From contig CAWINI010000003.1 in assembly GCA_963837395.1 (NCBI GenBank), forward strand, positions 124,001 through 188,000: a stretch of DNA of 64,000 nt, read 5' to 3'. The position numbers and the translations under genes were made by a program. This DNA comes from CAVZQN01 sp963837395 (GTDB taxonomy: Bacteria > Acidobacteriota > HRBIN11 > JAKEFK01). Under the pieces are notes generated by a model. That model was not told the DNA's origin, did not search any database, and saw only the letters and a program-made list of their open reading frames with translations. Numbering within the stretch: position 1 is the first letter of the stretch; every line of letters begins with the position of its first letter. Positions 24,838 to 33,401 of this stretch are shown here, piece after piece.

Positions 24838-25293
24838 TTAGCGTTCGTTCATCAATGATTTCACTTCATCGAGGAATTCGCCGACGTCCTTGAATTCACG
24901 ATAAACTGAGGCAAATCGAACGTACGCAACTTTGTCTAAACGTTTCAGGCTCTCCATAATATAGCTACCAACTTCGGTTGTGCTGATTTCTTTTTCTGAA
25001 CGTTCCGAGAGCATTCCTTCAATTTCATCGGCCACGGTTTCGAGTTCGGTTATAGGCACAGGACGTTTTTCTGCGGCTCTTAGCAATCCGCCTAAAATTT
25101 TGCCCCTGTCATACCGCTCGCGGCGTCCGTCTTTCTTAACCACCATGTATAGAATTTCTTCCACACGTTCGTAGCTAGTAAATCTTTTTTTGCAATCTTC
25201 ACATTCGCGCCGCCGGCGGATAGACTCCCCGCCTTTTGACTCGCGAGAATCAATGACTCGATTTTGCTTAGACCCACAATATGGACATTTCAT
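24838..25293 (-). CDS. nrdR: Transcriptional repressor NrdR
   Basis: 151-residue Zn-finger/ATP-cone repressor of ribonucleotide reductase genes. MKCPYCGSKQ and CEDCKKRFTSYERVE form the four-Cys zinc ribbon, and VVKKDGRRERYDRGKI starts the ATP-cone that senses dNTP/ATP. It lies after the ribosomal superoperon but is separated from rplQ by a strong terminator, so it probably has its own promoter or depends on readthrough. Confidence 0.96.
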   Translation of the reverse strand: MKCPYCGSKQNRVIDSRESKGGESIRRRRECEDCKKRFTSYERVEEILYMVVKKDGRRERYDRGKILGGLLRAAEKRPVPITELETVADEIEGMLSERSEKEISTTEVGSYIMESLKRLDKVAYVRFASVYREFKDVGEFLDEVKSLMNER

Positions 25294-25354
25294 CTTGAGT
25301 TTCCACTATTAGCAGTGTCAGCTAGGCACGGACTTATTGTAAGACGAAACCCTC

Positions 25355-25393
25355 AAACAAAAAAGCCGTCCAAACCCAGAGGGAATGGACGGC
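25355..25393 (-). terminator. Rho-independent terminator of the ribosomal superoperon
   Basis: On the minus strand, GCCGTCCA (25393-25386), a 13-base loop, TGGACGGC (25372-25365), then TTTTTTG. A perfect 8-bp GC-rich stem followed by a U-tract, directly after rplQ. Confidence 0.9.
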
Positions 25394-25417
25394 TTTATGT
25401 CTTAGGATTAGAACAGG

Positions 25418-25921
25418 TTACGCCTCATGCTTCGGCTTCTGCGATGGGCGTTTATCTTTATTATCTGCCTTCGCCTTCTTTCCACCTGCTTCTTCAGATG
25501 CTGCTTTCTTCGATGCTTTTTTCTTCTTCTTCGAATCTTCAGCAGCCTTCTTTTCGTAAATAGCAGTATTTGTCAATTCAATGAAGGCCAGCTGAGCACC
25601 ATCACCCCAGCGTGTACGATAGGCAATGATTCGGGTATATCCACCTTTATTGTCTTGAGTGTAACGTTTGGCAATTTCATCAAACAGCTTTTTTAATACG
25701 GCTCTGTTTGTGATTTGCCTTTGCATTAGCCGCCGCGCATGAACGTCTTGTTTGCGTGCGAGTGTAATCAGCTTTTCGGCATAAGGACGAAGCTGCTTGG
25801 CCTTCGGCATAGTGGTCTTAATGCGTTCTCTCTCGAACAGAGAGGTAGCCATATTGCGAAGCATCATCATACGATGTTCAGACTTCCGACCTAATTTTCC
25901 TCGCCTGTTTCGATGACGCAT
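25418..25921 (-). CDS. rplQ: 50S ribosomal protein L17
   Basis: L17 binds 23S rRNA near the exit tunnel. MRHRNRRGKLGRKSEHR, MLRNMATSLFERERI and a conserved C-domain (RIIAYRTRWGDGAQLAFIEL) are standard. At 167 residues it is longer than usual (about 120) because of a Lys/Ala-rich tail from about residue 130. It is the last gene before the terminator at 25355-25393 and follows rpoA by 11 bp. Confidence 0.97.
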   Translation of the reverse strand: MRHRNRRGKLGRKSEHRMMMLRNMATSLFERERIKTTMPKAKQLRPYAEKLITLARKQDVHARRLMQRQITNRAVLKKLFDEIAKRYTQDNKGGYTRIIAYRTRWGDGAQLAFIELTNTAIYEKKAAEDSKKKKKASKKAASEEAGGKKAKADNKDKRPSQKPKHEA

Positions 25922-25932
25922 AATTCAAACTC

Positions 25933-26907
25933 CTAAGAAGTTAGTTCCATTCCAAGCGATAATCCCATGCTATCAAGTACATGTTTTACTTGTTGCAGAG
26001 ATTTTCGTCCAAAATGTTTGGTCTTCAATAAATCAGATTCTGTTTTTGAGACCAGATCTTTCAATGTATAAATGTTCGCATTCTTCAAACAGTTGTAAGC
26101 ACGAACACCAAGTTCCAATTCTTCAATACTCTTGTCCAGCACATCTTTCATCGAAGCTGTACTTTTTACGCCTTTCTTCACGGCTTCTTCGGCTGCAGCC
26201 GGAGTTGTTGTTTCATCCAATCCGATGAAAATATCCAGGTGATCGGACAAAATTTCCGCAGCGCGTGATAATGCATCTACCGGCGAAACAGTACCATTGG
26301 TCCAAATTTCCAATGTTAGTTTTTCGTATTGGCTGGATTGACCTACACGAGCCGGTTCAACATGATATTTCACTTTCACAACTGGGGAATGAACTGAATC
26401 CAGCGGAATGTATCCGATTCCAAGATCTTTTTGTACATTCCGTTCCGCGGAAACATAGCCTCTTCCCTTTTGAACTACCATTTCCATTTCAAGTTTTCCG
26501 CGATCGCCTAATGTAGCGATATGCAGTTCCGGATTCAGAATTTTTATGTCGGCATCATGTTTAATTGTGCCGGCAGTCACAGTGCCAAGTTCATTGGAGT
26601 TCAATGAAATAATTTTCTGATGATCCGCCATCAGTTTGATCGGAATTTGTTTTAAATTCAGGATGATGTCCGTTACATCTTCCACCACGCCAGGAATTGT
26701 AGAAAATTCGTGGAGAACTCCTGCAATTTTGACCGCAGTTATTGCTGCACCTTCAATCGATGAAATTAATACACGTCGAACGGCATTTCCTACAGTAATG
26801 CCAAAACCTTTTTCAAAAGGTTGCGCATAAAATTCACCGAATGTTTCGGTCAGTGTTTCTTTATTTACGTTTAAACGAGCAGGTTTTTGGAAACCTTCTA
26901 ATACCAT
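25933..26907 (-). CDS. rpoA: RNA polymerase alpha subunit
   Basis: 324 residues. N-terminal dimerisation domain with PFEKGFGITVGNAVRRVLIS and GAAITAVKIAGVLHEF; C-terminal domain with LELGVRAYNCLKNANIYTL, contacting UP elements and activators. Start ATG 26907 has GAGGAGGAATT upstream. It sits between rpsD and rplQ, as in most bacteria, but a 141-bp gap with a GC-rich hairpin separates it from rpsD. Confidence 0.98.
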   Translation of the reverse strand: MVLEGFQKPARLNVNKETLTETFGEFYAQPFEKGFGITVGNAVRRVLISSIEGAAITAVKIAGVLHEFSTIPGVVEDVTDIILNLKQIPIKLMADHQKIISLNSNELGTVTAGTIKHDADIKILNPELHIATLGDRGKLEMEMVVQKGRGYVSAERNVQKDLGIGYIPLDSVHSPVVKVKYHVEPARVGQSSQYEKLTLEIWTNGTVSPVDALSRAAEILSDHLDIFIGLDETTTPAAAEEAVKKGVKSTASMKDVLDKSIEELELGVRAYNCLKNANIYTLKDLVSKTESDLLKTKHFGRKSLQQVKHVLDSMGLSLGMELTS

Positions 26908-27004
26908 TCTCGGAATTCCTCCTCAATCTGGAACCTTCACAACAATGCGGGCAGTTTTGCTGCTGTATCGTTCCAGGTTCGCTAAAATGAACACCCGCGC
27001 GATT

Positions 27005-27035
27005 GGATTCGCTCCGCCTGAGGCGGACCGGATCC
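27005..27035. repeat. GC-rich hairpin between rpsD and rpoA
   Basis: GGATTCGCTCCGCC, TGA, GGCGGACCGGATCC: a 14-bp stem with three mismatches and a 3-base loop. It lies in the rpoA leader and might be a repeat copy, a processing site or an attenuator; no U-tract follows on the minus strand. Confidence 0.6.
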
Positions 27036-27048
27036 AAAGAACCGCCAA

Positions 27049-27675
27049 TTATTTCGAATACAATTCGACGATCAGATTCTCATGGATCGGCATCGTCAAA
27101 TCTTCGCGTGATGGCAGAGCCAGGATTTTACCCTGAGGTTTTTCCGGATCCAGTTCAAGCCAGACCGGCACGCCACGACTTCTGCTAATATTCAAAGCTT
27201 GTTGCAGATGAGCATTTTGTGTAAAACTCTCTTTCAAACCAACTACATCACCGGGATTCACTTCGTAAGAACCGATCGTGACTCTTTTGCCATTCACCTG
27301 CACATGACCATGGTTGATCCATTGTCGTGCTTGTGCTCTGGATGCAGATAGGCCAAGACGATACAAAATGTTATCCAGACGACGTTCCAATAAAACCAGC
27401 AAACGTTCGCCTGTGATTCCTTTCGATTTATTCGCCTTGTCAAAAGTCAGACGAAATTGCTTTTCGAGCAGGCCGTAAATGCGTTTCACTTTTTGTTTTT
27501 CACGCAATTGCAAACCGAATCCAAGCATTTTCGAACGGCGTCTTCTACCATGTACTCCAGGAATAGTTGGCCGTTTTTCAATCGTACATTTGGTGAAACA
27601 CTTCTCCCCTTTCAGGAAAAGCTTTTCTCCTTCGCGGCGGCACAGTCTACAGACTGGCCCAACATATCTAGCCAA
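27049..27675 (-). CDS. rpsD: 30S ribosomal protein S4
   Basis: S4 nucleates 16S rRNA folding. 208 residues with KRIYGLLEKQFRLTF, LERRLDNILYRLGLSASRAQAR and the S4 RNA-binding loop HVQVNGKRVTIGSY. The N-terminus has CRLCRREG and CFTKC, a possible four-Cys zinc site of the C+ S4 type. It follows rpsK by about 100 bp, a gap filled by a family C repeat. Confidence 0.97.
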   Translation of the reverse strand: MARYVGPVCRLCRREGEKLFLKGEKCFTKCTIEKRPTIPGVHGRRRRSKMLGFGLQLREKQKVKRIYGLLEKQFRLTFDKANKSKGITGERLLVLLERRLDNILYRLGLSASRAQARQWINHGHVQVNGKRVTIGSYEVNPGDVVGLKESFTQNAHLQQALNISRSRGVPVWLELDPEKPQGKILALPSREDLTMPIHENLIVELYSK

Positions 27676-27708
27676 GTTCTAATCCTCCAAAATCGTTAAA
27701 AAATTCTT

Positions 27709-27769
27709 TTTAACGCAGAGACCGCCGAGATTTTCATTAAATTACTCGGCGCACTCGGCGTTAAAAAAG
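27709..27769. repeat. Family C palindrome between rpsK and rpsD
   Basis: TTTTTAACGCAGAGACCGCCGAG, short loop, ACTCGGCGCACTCGGCGTTAAAAA. Stem arms are AACGC and CCGAG against CTCGG and GCGTT. It widens an otherwise tight operon. Confidence 0.8.
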
Positions 27770-27776
27770 ATTTACT

Positions 27777-28169
27777 TTACACACGTCTACGCTTGGGTGG
27801 ACGACATCCATTATGCGGAATCGGAGTGACATCCTTAATTGATTTCACTTCGAGTCCGATTGATTGCAACGCACGAATTGCGGATTCGCGTCCTGCACCA
27901 GGTCCTTTTACACGCACATGAACGCGCTTCATTCCATGCTTTACTGCTTCCTGTCCGCAATTAACTGCAGCCTGTTGCGCCGCAAATGGTGTTCCTTTGC
28001 GCGAACCTTTAAATCCTAAGGTTCCGGAACTCGCCCAGCTGATTACATTCCCTTGAAGGTCGGTAATCGTAATAATTGCATTATTGAAGGTTGCCTGGAT
28101 GTGAACGATCCCCATAGGCACAATCTTCTTCTCTTTCTTTTTTGATCCTTTTTTCGGCGATTTTACCAT
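27777..28169 (-). CDS. rpsK: 30S ribosomal protein S11
   Basis: 130 residues. GIVHIQATFNNAIITITD, SSGTLGFKGSRKGTPFAAQQAA and DVTPIPHNGCRPPKRRRV are textbook S11 motifs lining the platform near the mRNA exit. The Lys-rich N-terminus (SPKKGSKKKEKK) is usual. Located nine bases after rpsM. Confidence 0.98.
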   Translation of the reverse strand: MVKSPKKGSKKKEKKIVPMGIVHIQATFNNAIITITDLQGNVISWASSGTLGFKGSRKGTPFAAQQAAVNCGQEAVKHGMKRVHVRVKGPGAGRESAIRALQSIGLEVKSIKDVTPIPHNGCRPPKRRRV

Positions 28170-28178
28170 TTCAACCTC

Positions 28179-28610
28179 TTATGATTTTGCCGGAGCTGCC
28201 GGTGGTGCTGAAGGGGCTGCACCTGCTGGTTTCGATGCTGACGGTTTACGTGCAATAATTGTTTTGCCACGTGAACCTTTTCGTGTACGTGCATTTGTAT
28301 GTGTACGTTGACCCCGTACCGGTAGACCGCGACGATGGCGCATTCCGCGATAACAACCGATATCCATCAGCCTCTTAATATTCATGCTGATTTCTTTTTT
28401 CAGATCACCTTCCACCTTACCTTCCTGATCAATGACTTTTCGGATGTTGCTGACCTGTTCTTCAGTCAAATCCTTCACCTTAACAGCTTCGTCAACTCCA
28501 GCTTTCCTTAAAATCGATTTAGAGCGAGCTCTTCCGATTCCAAAGATGTAGGTCAGGCTGATCTCTATCCTTTTATTCGGTGGTAAATCTATACCAGCAA
28601 TACGCGCCAT
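28179..28610 (-). CDS. rpsM: 30S ribosomal protein S13
   Basis: S13 sits in the 30S head and bridges to the 50S. MARIAGIDLPPNKRIEISLTY begins it, quoted here only to landmark ARIAGIDLP, then YIFGIGRARSKSIL and GLPVRGQRTHTNARTRKG. At 143 residues it carries an extra Ala/Pro-rich tail (about residues 123-143, PAGAAPSAPPAAPAKS) not seen in most S13. Adjacent to a family B repeat upstream. Confidence 0.97.
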   Translation of the reverse strand: MARIAGIDLPPNKRIEISLTYIFGIGRARSKSILRKAGVDEAVKVKDLTEEQVSNIRKVIDQEGKVEGDLKKEISMNIKRLMDIGCYRGMRHRRGLPVRGQRTHTNARTRKGSRGKTIIARKPSASKPAGAAPSAPPAAPAKS

Positions 28611-28618
28611 TCTTCCTC

Positions 28619-28695
28619 CTTACGTAATTCGTAATGCGTAATTCGTAATGCGTAATAGGCAATACGACGTTTTACGCATTACGTATTACGTATTA
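28619..28695. repeat. Family B palindrome between rpmJ and rpsM
   Basis: TACGTAATTCGTAATGCG units on one side and CGCATTACGTATTACGTATTA on the other form an AT-rich hairpin. The TAA stop of rpmJ (28693-28695) falls at its edge. Related copies are at 42779-42836, 59947-60012 and 61333-61410. Confidence 0.85.
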
Positions 28696-28806
28696 GCCCT
28701 GTCTTTGCTTATGTTTACGGTTTTCACAAATCACTCGAATTCGCCCGCGGCGAACGATGATTTTGCATTTATCGCACATCCGTTTAATTGATGCTCTAAT
28801 CTTCAT
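28693..28806 (-). CDS. rpmJ: 50S ribosomal protein L36
   Basis: 37 residues from ATG 28806: KIRASIKRMCDKCKIIVRR, then VICENRKHKQRQG. The three Cys and one His (C-x2-C, C, H) form the zinc site of the C+ type. It lies between infA and rpsM as usual. Its stop codon is within the family B hairpin. Confidence 0.96.
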   Translation of the reverse strand: MKIRASIKRMCDKCKIIVRRGRIRVICENRKHKQRQG

Positions 28807-28819
28807 ACTTTCCTCAAAC

Positions 28820-29041
28820 TTATTTGAAGCGATACGTGATCCTGCCACGAGTTAAATCGTAGGGTGTCAGCTCTACTTTCACTTTGTCACCTGGCAGAAT
28901 ACGGATGAAGTTTTTGCGCATTTTTCCTGAAATATGCGCCAGCACGATATGCTCTTTACCTTCGAGTTTAACTCGAAACATTGCATTAGGCAGTGTTTCA
29001 GTCACCGTGCCAGTAACTTCAATCGCTTCTTCCTTCGACAT
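28820..29041 (-). CDS. infA: Translation initiation factor IF-1
   Basis: 73-residue OB-fold protein that blocks the ribosomal A site during initiation. KEEAIEVTGTVTETLPNAMF, HISGKMRKNFIRILPGD and the ending LTRGRITYRFK are typical. It lies between map and rpmJ. Confidence 0.98.
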   Translation of the reverse strand: MSKEEAIEVTGTVTETLPNAMFRVKLEGKEHIVLAHISGKMRKNFIRILPGDKVKVELTPYDLTRGRITYRFK

Positions 29042-29063
29042 TTAAACTCCAGTAACTACGCTC

Positions 29064-29813
29064 TCAGCTTACAACCGATAAAATTTCCGGGCCGTTATCG
29101 GTAATTGCGATGGAATGTTCAAAATGTGCCGCCAGTGATCCATCACGTGTCACCGCGGTCCAGTTATCGGCTAAAACTTCTACATCCGCACGTCCCTGAC
29201 ATACCATTGGCTCAATCGCCAGCACCATTCCCGCTTTAATTCGGGGACCCTGCCCGCGAGTGCCATAATTCGGAACTTGTGGATCTTCATGCAAGTTGCG
29301 TCCGATTCCATGACCTACAAAATCACGAACAACTGAATACCCCTTGCTTTCAGCAAGTGTTTGCACAGCATAACCAATATCACCAATCCGATTTCCTACA
29401 CGCGCTTGATCGATGCCGATCATTAACGAATTCTCAGTTGTTTCCAACAACCGCTTTGCGATTTCTGAAACTTCACCAACCGGGTAAGTCTTTGCAGCAT
29501 CACCATAAAATCCATCCCAAATGCATCCTAAATCCAGGCCGACGATATCTCCTTCTTTCAACTTGCGATCCGATGGAATTCCATGAACAACTTCCTCATT
29601 AATCGAAACGCACAAAGTCGCCGGAAAACCTCGATAGCCCTTGAAAGCTGGAATCGCTCCTGCTTTTCGAATTTCACTTTCCGCAATTTGATCCAACTCG
29701 CGGGTAGTAATTCCCGGTTGAACATGCGATTCCAAGAAATTCAAAGTTCGAGCCACTATCTGGCTCGCTTTCCGGATCCGATCAATTTCATTTTGCGATT
29801 TAAAAATCACCAT
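29064..29813 (-). CDS. map: Methionine aminopeptidase type I
   Basis: Removes N-terminal Met cotranslationally. From ATG 29813 (VIFKSQNEIDRIRKASQIV) about 249 residues. Metal ligands lie in IVGLDLGCIWDGFYGDAAKTY (Asp pair, quoted as landmark DLGCIWDGFYGD), VGHGIGRNLHEDP (His), AIEPMVCQG (Glu) and AHFEHSIAI (Glu). A TTG at 29825 is possible but ATG fits better. It starts five bases after the adk stop. Confidence 0.96.
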   Translation of the reverse strand: MVIFKSQNEIDRIRKASQIVARTLNFLESHVQPGITTRELDQIAESEIRKAGAIPAFKGYRGFPATLCVSINEEVVHGIPSDRKLKEGDIVGLDLGCIWDGFYGDAAKTYPVGEVSEIAKRLLETTENSLMIGIDQARVGNRIGDIGYAVQTLAESKGYSVVRDFVGHGIGRNLHEDPQVPNYGTRGQGPRIKAGMVLAIEPMVCQGRADVEVLADNWTAVTRDGSLAAHFEHSIAITDNGPEILSVVS

Positions 29814-29818
29814 ATCGT

Positions 29819-30484
29819 TTAACAAATCAATTCAAGTGAATCTTCGATTTCTTTTGCGACATCTTCTTCATGTTGACTTCCATCAACAGCCCGCAAAACA
29901 CCAAGGTCTTTGTAATGCTTAATCAGCGGATATGTTTCACGCTTATATGTCGCAAGCCGTTTGCGTACTACTTCTTCACTATCATCGTTGCGTCTATATA
30001 ATGCCGCTCCATCGTCATCACACTTTTCATTGTTTTGCGGCGAATGAAAATACGTGTTATAAATCCGTTCACATTGCGGGCAGGTTCTTCGACCTGAAAC
30101 CCGCTTCACAACATCTTCTTCTGATACATCAATCTGGATCGCACAAATATGCATGTCTGGATCCAGTACTGGTCCCAATTGCTTTGCCTGTTTCAAATTT
30201 CGAGGATAGCCATCCAGAATGAATCCGATCCGGCAATCCGGCCGCGAAATACGCTCTTTAATCAGACTCAACATCGTTTCGTCATCAACCAGACCACCAT
30301 TGTTCATAATTTCTTTAACTTTTCTTCCTAGTTCCGTATCATGCAAAACTGCGTTCCTCAGCATGTCTCCTGTAGAAATTTTCGGAATATTTCGAGACCG
30401 AGAAAGCATGCTCGCTTGTGTTCCTTTTCCTGCTCCCGGTGAGCCAAGAAAAATGATCACCGGTATTGGCTTAAGTATCGCCAC
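29819..30484 (-). CDS. adk: Adenylate kinase
   Basis: 221 residues starting at GTG 30484, three bases after the secY stop. P-loop FLGSPGAGKGTQ (about 12-23), STGDMLR, ILDGYPRNLKQA and a zinc-type LID with CPQC and a later C-x2-D (KCDDDG) before RKRLATYKRETYP. It regenerates ADP from AMP and ATP. The secY-adk-map-infA order is the common spc-alpha arrangement. Confidence 0.97.
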   Translation of the reverse strand: MAILKPIPVIIFLGSPGAGKGTQASMLSRSRNIPKISTGDMLRNAVLHDTELGRKVKEIMNNGGLVDDETMLSLIKERISRPDCRIGFILDGYPRNLKQAKQLGPVLDPDMHICAIQIDVSEEDVVKRVSGRRTCPQCERIYNTYFHSPQNNEKCDDDGAALYRRNDDSEEVVRKRLATYKRETYPLIKHYKDLGVLRAVDGSQHEEDVAKEIEDSLELIC

Positions 30485-30487
30485 CGC

Positions 30488-31879
30488 TTATCCCCGGCGC
30501 CCCCTGATTCTTCCTTTTTTCATAAAACCATCGTAATGCCGCATGATGAGCTGGCTCTCAACCTGCTGCAGCGTATCCATTCCAACACCAACAACGATCA
30601 GCAATGAAGTACCACCAAAATAGAATGGGACGTTCATACCGCGTGTAAACCAGGTTGGCAAAATGTCATTCAAGCGTCGGCCGATCCAGGGGATCGGTTC
30701 CACCTTAAATCCTTGCGTCAAAAACTCCGGTAAGATTGCAATCAAAGCGAGATATACTGCGCCGATCAAAGTAATACGCGTTAAGATCCGTTCAATAAAA
30801 TCAGCAGTACGTTTTCCTGGACGGATCCCCGGAATAAATCCACCATGCTTCTTAATTTCATCTGCTACGTTTGCCGGGTTAAAAACAATCGCCGTGTAAA
30901 AGTAACAGAAGAAAATGATCATGCTTACGTACAACAAGTTGTACAAAGGCATGCCGTAAGATAATTGCGTAACAATGCCACGGATATATTGATTGTTTGC
31001 AAAGTACGCAAGTGTCTGCGGAAAAGCAAGCAATGATGATGCAAAAATAACAGGAATTACGCCGCCAGTATTTACGCGCAAAGGCAAATGATTCGTTGTT
31101 CCGCCAACAACACGTCTGCCCATCACGCGTTTGGGATATTGAATCGGTATCCTTCGCTGAGCCCGCTCAACGTAAATAATAAATCCTATAACGATAATCA
31201 TCAACACGATGAGGAGAAGAATGGTCAACCATCCCATGGTGCCTTGCTGAACGTTAATCAATAACTGGATGATTCCATTCGGTAATGCCACAACAATTCC
31301 GGCAAAAATGATCAACGAGATGCCATTACCGATTCCTCTTTCGGTGATCTGTTCACCCAGCCACATTAAGAATGCAGTTCCGGTGGTTAGTGTCATCATT
31401 GTCATCAATCGGAATGGCATACCGGGATGATCTACGATCCGCATCCCTTGAACCGGCTGCATATTTTCCATTGTCAAAGCAATACCGAATGATTGAATCA
31501 ATGCAAGGACAACAGTCAGATAACGTGTATATTGTGTAATTTTACGTCTTCCGAGTTCACCTTCCTTAGACAACTTTTCCAAAAAAGGCCAAACGACGGT
31601 TAACAATTGCAGAATGATTGACGCACTGATATATGGCATGATGCCGAGAGCGAAAATCGACACACGTCTCATTGCGCCGCCTGAAAATAAATCCAAAAAT
31701 CCCAAAACTGTACCCTGAGTTTGATGGAAGAATTGTTCCATCGCTTGGGCATTTACTCCCGGTGTTGGAATAATAGCGCCGATGCGATAGACCGCTAGCA
31801 TCAATAATGTGAAGATGATGCGCCTCCGGAGGTCCGGAATGCTCAACATGTTCTTAAAACTATTCGCTACCAGAGCCAC
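30488..31879 (-). CDS. secY: Preprotein translocase subunit SecY
   Basis: Ten-helix channel of the Sec translocon. AVYRIGAIIPTPGVN, SIFALGIMPYISASIILQL, GTTNHLPLRVNTGGVIPVIF and GGTSLLIVVGVGMD are hallmark segments. The frame opens at 31900, but GGAGG in the rplO end best positions GTG 31879 (about 463 residues); ATG 31849 is another choice. It overlaps the rplO 3' end by 20 bp, implying coupled translation. Confidence 0.96.
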   Translation of the reverse strand: MALVANSFKNMLSIPDLRRRIIFTLLMLAVYRIGAIIPTPGVNAQAMEQFFHQTQGTVLGFLDLFSGGAMRRVSIFALGIMPYISASIILQLLTVVWPFLEKLSKEGELGRRKITQYTRYLTVVLALIQSFGIALTMENMQPVQGMRIVDHPGMPFRLMTMMTLTTGTAFLMWLGEQITERGIGNGISLIIFAGIVVALPNGIIQLLINVQQGTMGWLTILLLIVLMIIVIGFIIYVERAQRRIPIQYPKRVMGRRVVGGTTNHLPLRVNTGGVIPVIFASSLLAFPQTLAYFANNQYIRGIVTQLSYGMPLYNLLYVSMIIFFCYFYTAIVFNPANVADEIKKHGGFIPGIRPGKRTADFIERILTRITLIGAVYLALIAILPEFLTQGFKVEPIPWIGRRLNDILPTWFTRGMNVPFYFGGTSLLIVVGVGMDTLQQVESQLIMRHYDGFMKKGRIRGRRG

Positions 31880-32318
31880 CAATAACCTCCACAGTTCCAC
31901 CCGCTGATTGAATCTTTTTTGCGGCGCTGGAACTGAACTTATGTGCTCTCACAATCAGAGCTGCCTTCAACTCACCTTCGCCCAGAATTTTGATTCCATT
32001 TACGGATCTTTTTACCAATCCTCTGCGCACTAGCTCTTCCGGTGTAACAGTAGTACCCGCTTGAAAAATGTTTAGTTGAGCTAAATTGATAACTGCATAT
32101 TCGCGACGGAAGATGTTGGTAAATCCGCGTTTCGGCAGACGTCGATGCAACGGCATCTGTCCGCCTTCAAATCCTGGTTGCATGGAATGACCGGACCGCG
32201 ATCTTTGTCCTTTATTCCCGCGACATGCTGTCTTTCCATGGCCAGATCCTGGACCACGACCAACTCGTTTCTTTTTGTGTGTTGCACCTTTCGCAGGTGT
32301 TAAATTATGAAGTTCCAT
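31860..32318 (-). CDS. rplO: 50S ribosomal protein L15
   Basis: 152 residues. LHNLTPAKGATHKKKRVGRG, HGKTACRGNKGQRSRSG and FEGGQMPLHRRLPKRGF form the glycine/basic N-terminal extension that threads 23S rRNA. The C-terminal domain ends AGGTVEVIGG. Its end contains the ribosome site for secY. Confidence 0.97.
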   Translation of the reverse strand: MELHNLTPAKGATHKKKRVGRGPGSGHGKTACRGNKGQRSRSGHSMQPGFEGGQMPLHRRLPKRGFTNIFRREYAVINLAQLNIFQAGTTVTPEELVRRGLVKRSVNGIKILGEGELKAALIVRAHKFSSSAAKKIQSAGGTVEVIGGSGSE

Positions 32319-32327
32319 AAAATTCCT

Positions 32328-32534
32328 CTACTTTTCCTCGCTTACTTCAAGCAGATGAGGAATACTCCGAATCATTCCAAGAATTGCCGGATTTGCCGGC
32401 TGCACAACTTCCTGATTCATTTTTTTTAGTCCAAGACTCCGAAGAATTGCACGTTGTCGTTCCGTTCCGCCAATAATGCTTCGGATCTGCCGGATTCTAA
32501 TTTTCTTATTTGATTCTGCTTTTTTCTTTCCCAT
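32328..32534 (-). CDS. rpmD: 50S ribosomal protein L30
   Basis: 68 residues. KKIRIRQIRSIIGGTERQRAILRSLGL and ANPAILGMIRSIPHLLEV (given as landmarks IRQIRSIIG and MIRSIPHLLEV) are the L30 fold. Located four bases after rpsE. Confidence 0.95.
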   Translation of the reverse strand: MGKKKAESNKKIRIRQIRSIIGGTERQRAILRSLGLKKMNQEVVQPANPAILGMIRSIPHLLEVSEEK

Positions 32535-32537
32535 AAA

Positions 32538-33020
32538 TTACTTCACCAGATGTTTGTCGCGCAGCGCTGCAACAGTTTCAGCGGTTCTCAATCTTTTCAA
32601 ACCCTCAAACGTCGCTTTCACAACATTGTAAGGATTAGATGAACGTAACGACTTCGTCAAAATATCCTGAATGCCTGCCAACTCAACCACCGCGCGAACC
32701 GGACCGCCGGCAATTACGCCGGTTCCCGGACCAGCCGGACGTAAGAAAACGCGACCAGCTCCATATTTTCCAAGAACTTCATGCGGAATCGTAGATCCTT
32801 TCAGAGGAACAGTGATCATGTTTTTCTTGGCATCTTTTGTTGCTTTATCAATGGCGAGAGGCACTTCTTTTGCTTTGCCTTTTCCAAAACCAACTCGACC
32901 GTGACCATCACCAACAACAACCAGTGCGCTGAAGTTAAGGTTTTTTCCACCTTTAACTACCTTTGTGACACGGTTGATATGAACAACCTGATCTTTCAGT
33001 TCTTGTGCCTTATCGTCCAA
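32538..33020 (-). CDS. rpsE: 30S ribosomal protein S5
   Basis: 160 residues. HINRVTKVVKGGKNLNFSAL begins the S5 double-stranded RNA-binding domain, VGDGHGRVGFGKGKAKEVP is the spectinomycin-associated loop, and AGIQDILTKSLRSSNPYNVV the C-terminal domain. S5 helps tRNA selection fidelity. Ten bases after rplR. Confidence 0.98.
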   Translation of the reverse strand: MDDKAQELKDQVVHINRVTKVVKGGKNLNFSALVVVGDGHGRVGFGKGKAKEVPLAIDKATKDAKKNMITVPLKGSTIPHEVLGKYGAGRVFLRPAGPGTGVIAGGPVRAVVELAGIQDILTKSLRSSNPYNVVKATFEGLKRLRTAETVAALRDKHLVK

Positions 33021-33029
33021 TCAATCCTC

Positions 33030-33392
33030 CTAAAATTTCAAACCAGCGGCGCGAGCGGCATCCGCCAACGCCTTAATACGACCGTGATACAAATAACCGC
33101 CACGATCAAACACAACATACTCAATGCCTTTGTCTTTGCATTTGTTTGCAATTAATTCACCGACAAGCTTGGCAGCATCCCTGTTTCCTGTGCCTTTCGA
33201 TTTGCCTTTCACCTCTGTTGATGATGCAGCAAATAATGTTTTTCCAGTGGAATCATCAATCGCTTGCACATAAATATGATTCAGACTGCGAAATACCGAA
33301 AGCCTCGGCTTTTCTGGCGTCCCGGCCAACTTTTTTCGGATCCGTTGTTTTCTACGCGAACGCGCATCCCTTTTGGTTTTAGTTCTCGGCAT
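33030..33392 (-). CDS. rplR: 50S ribosomal protein L18
   Basis: 120 residues. RKQRIRKKLAGTPEKPRLSV, HIYVQAIDDSTGKTL and FDRGGYLYHGRIKALADAAR match L18, which binds 5S rRNA with L5. Confidence 0.98.
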   Translation of the reverse strand: MPRTKTKRDARSRRKQRIRKKLAGTPEKPRLSVFRSLNHIYVQAIDDSTGKTLFAASSTEVKGKSKGTGNRDAAKLVGELIANKCKDKGIEYVVFDRGGYLYHGRIKALADAARAAGLKF

Positions 33393-33401
33393 ATCTTGCT
33401 C

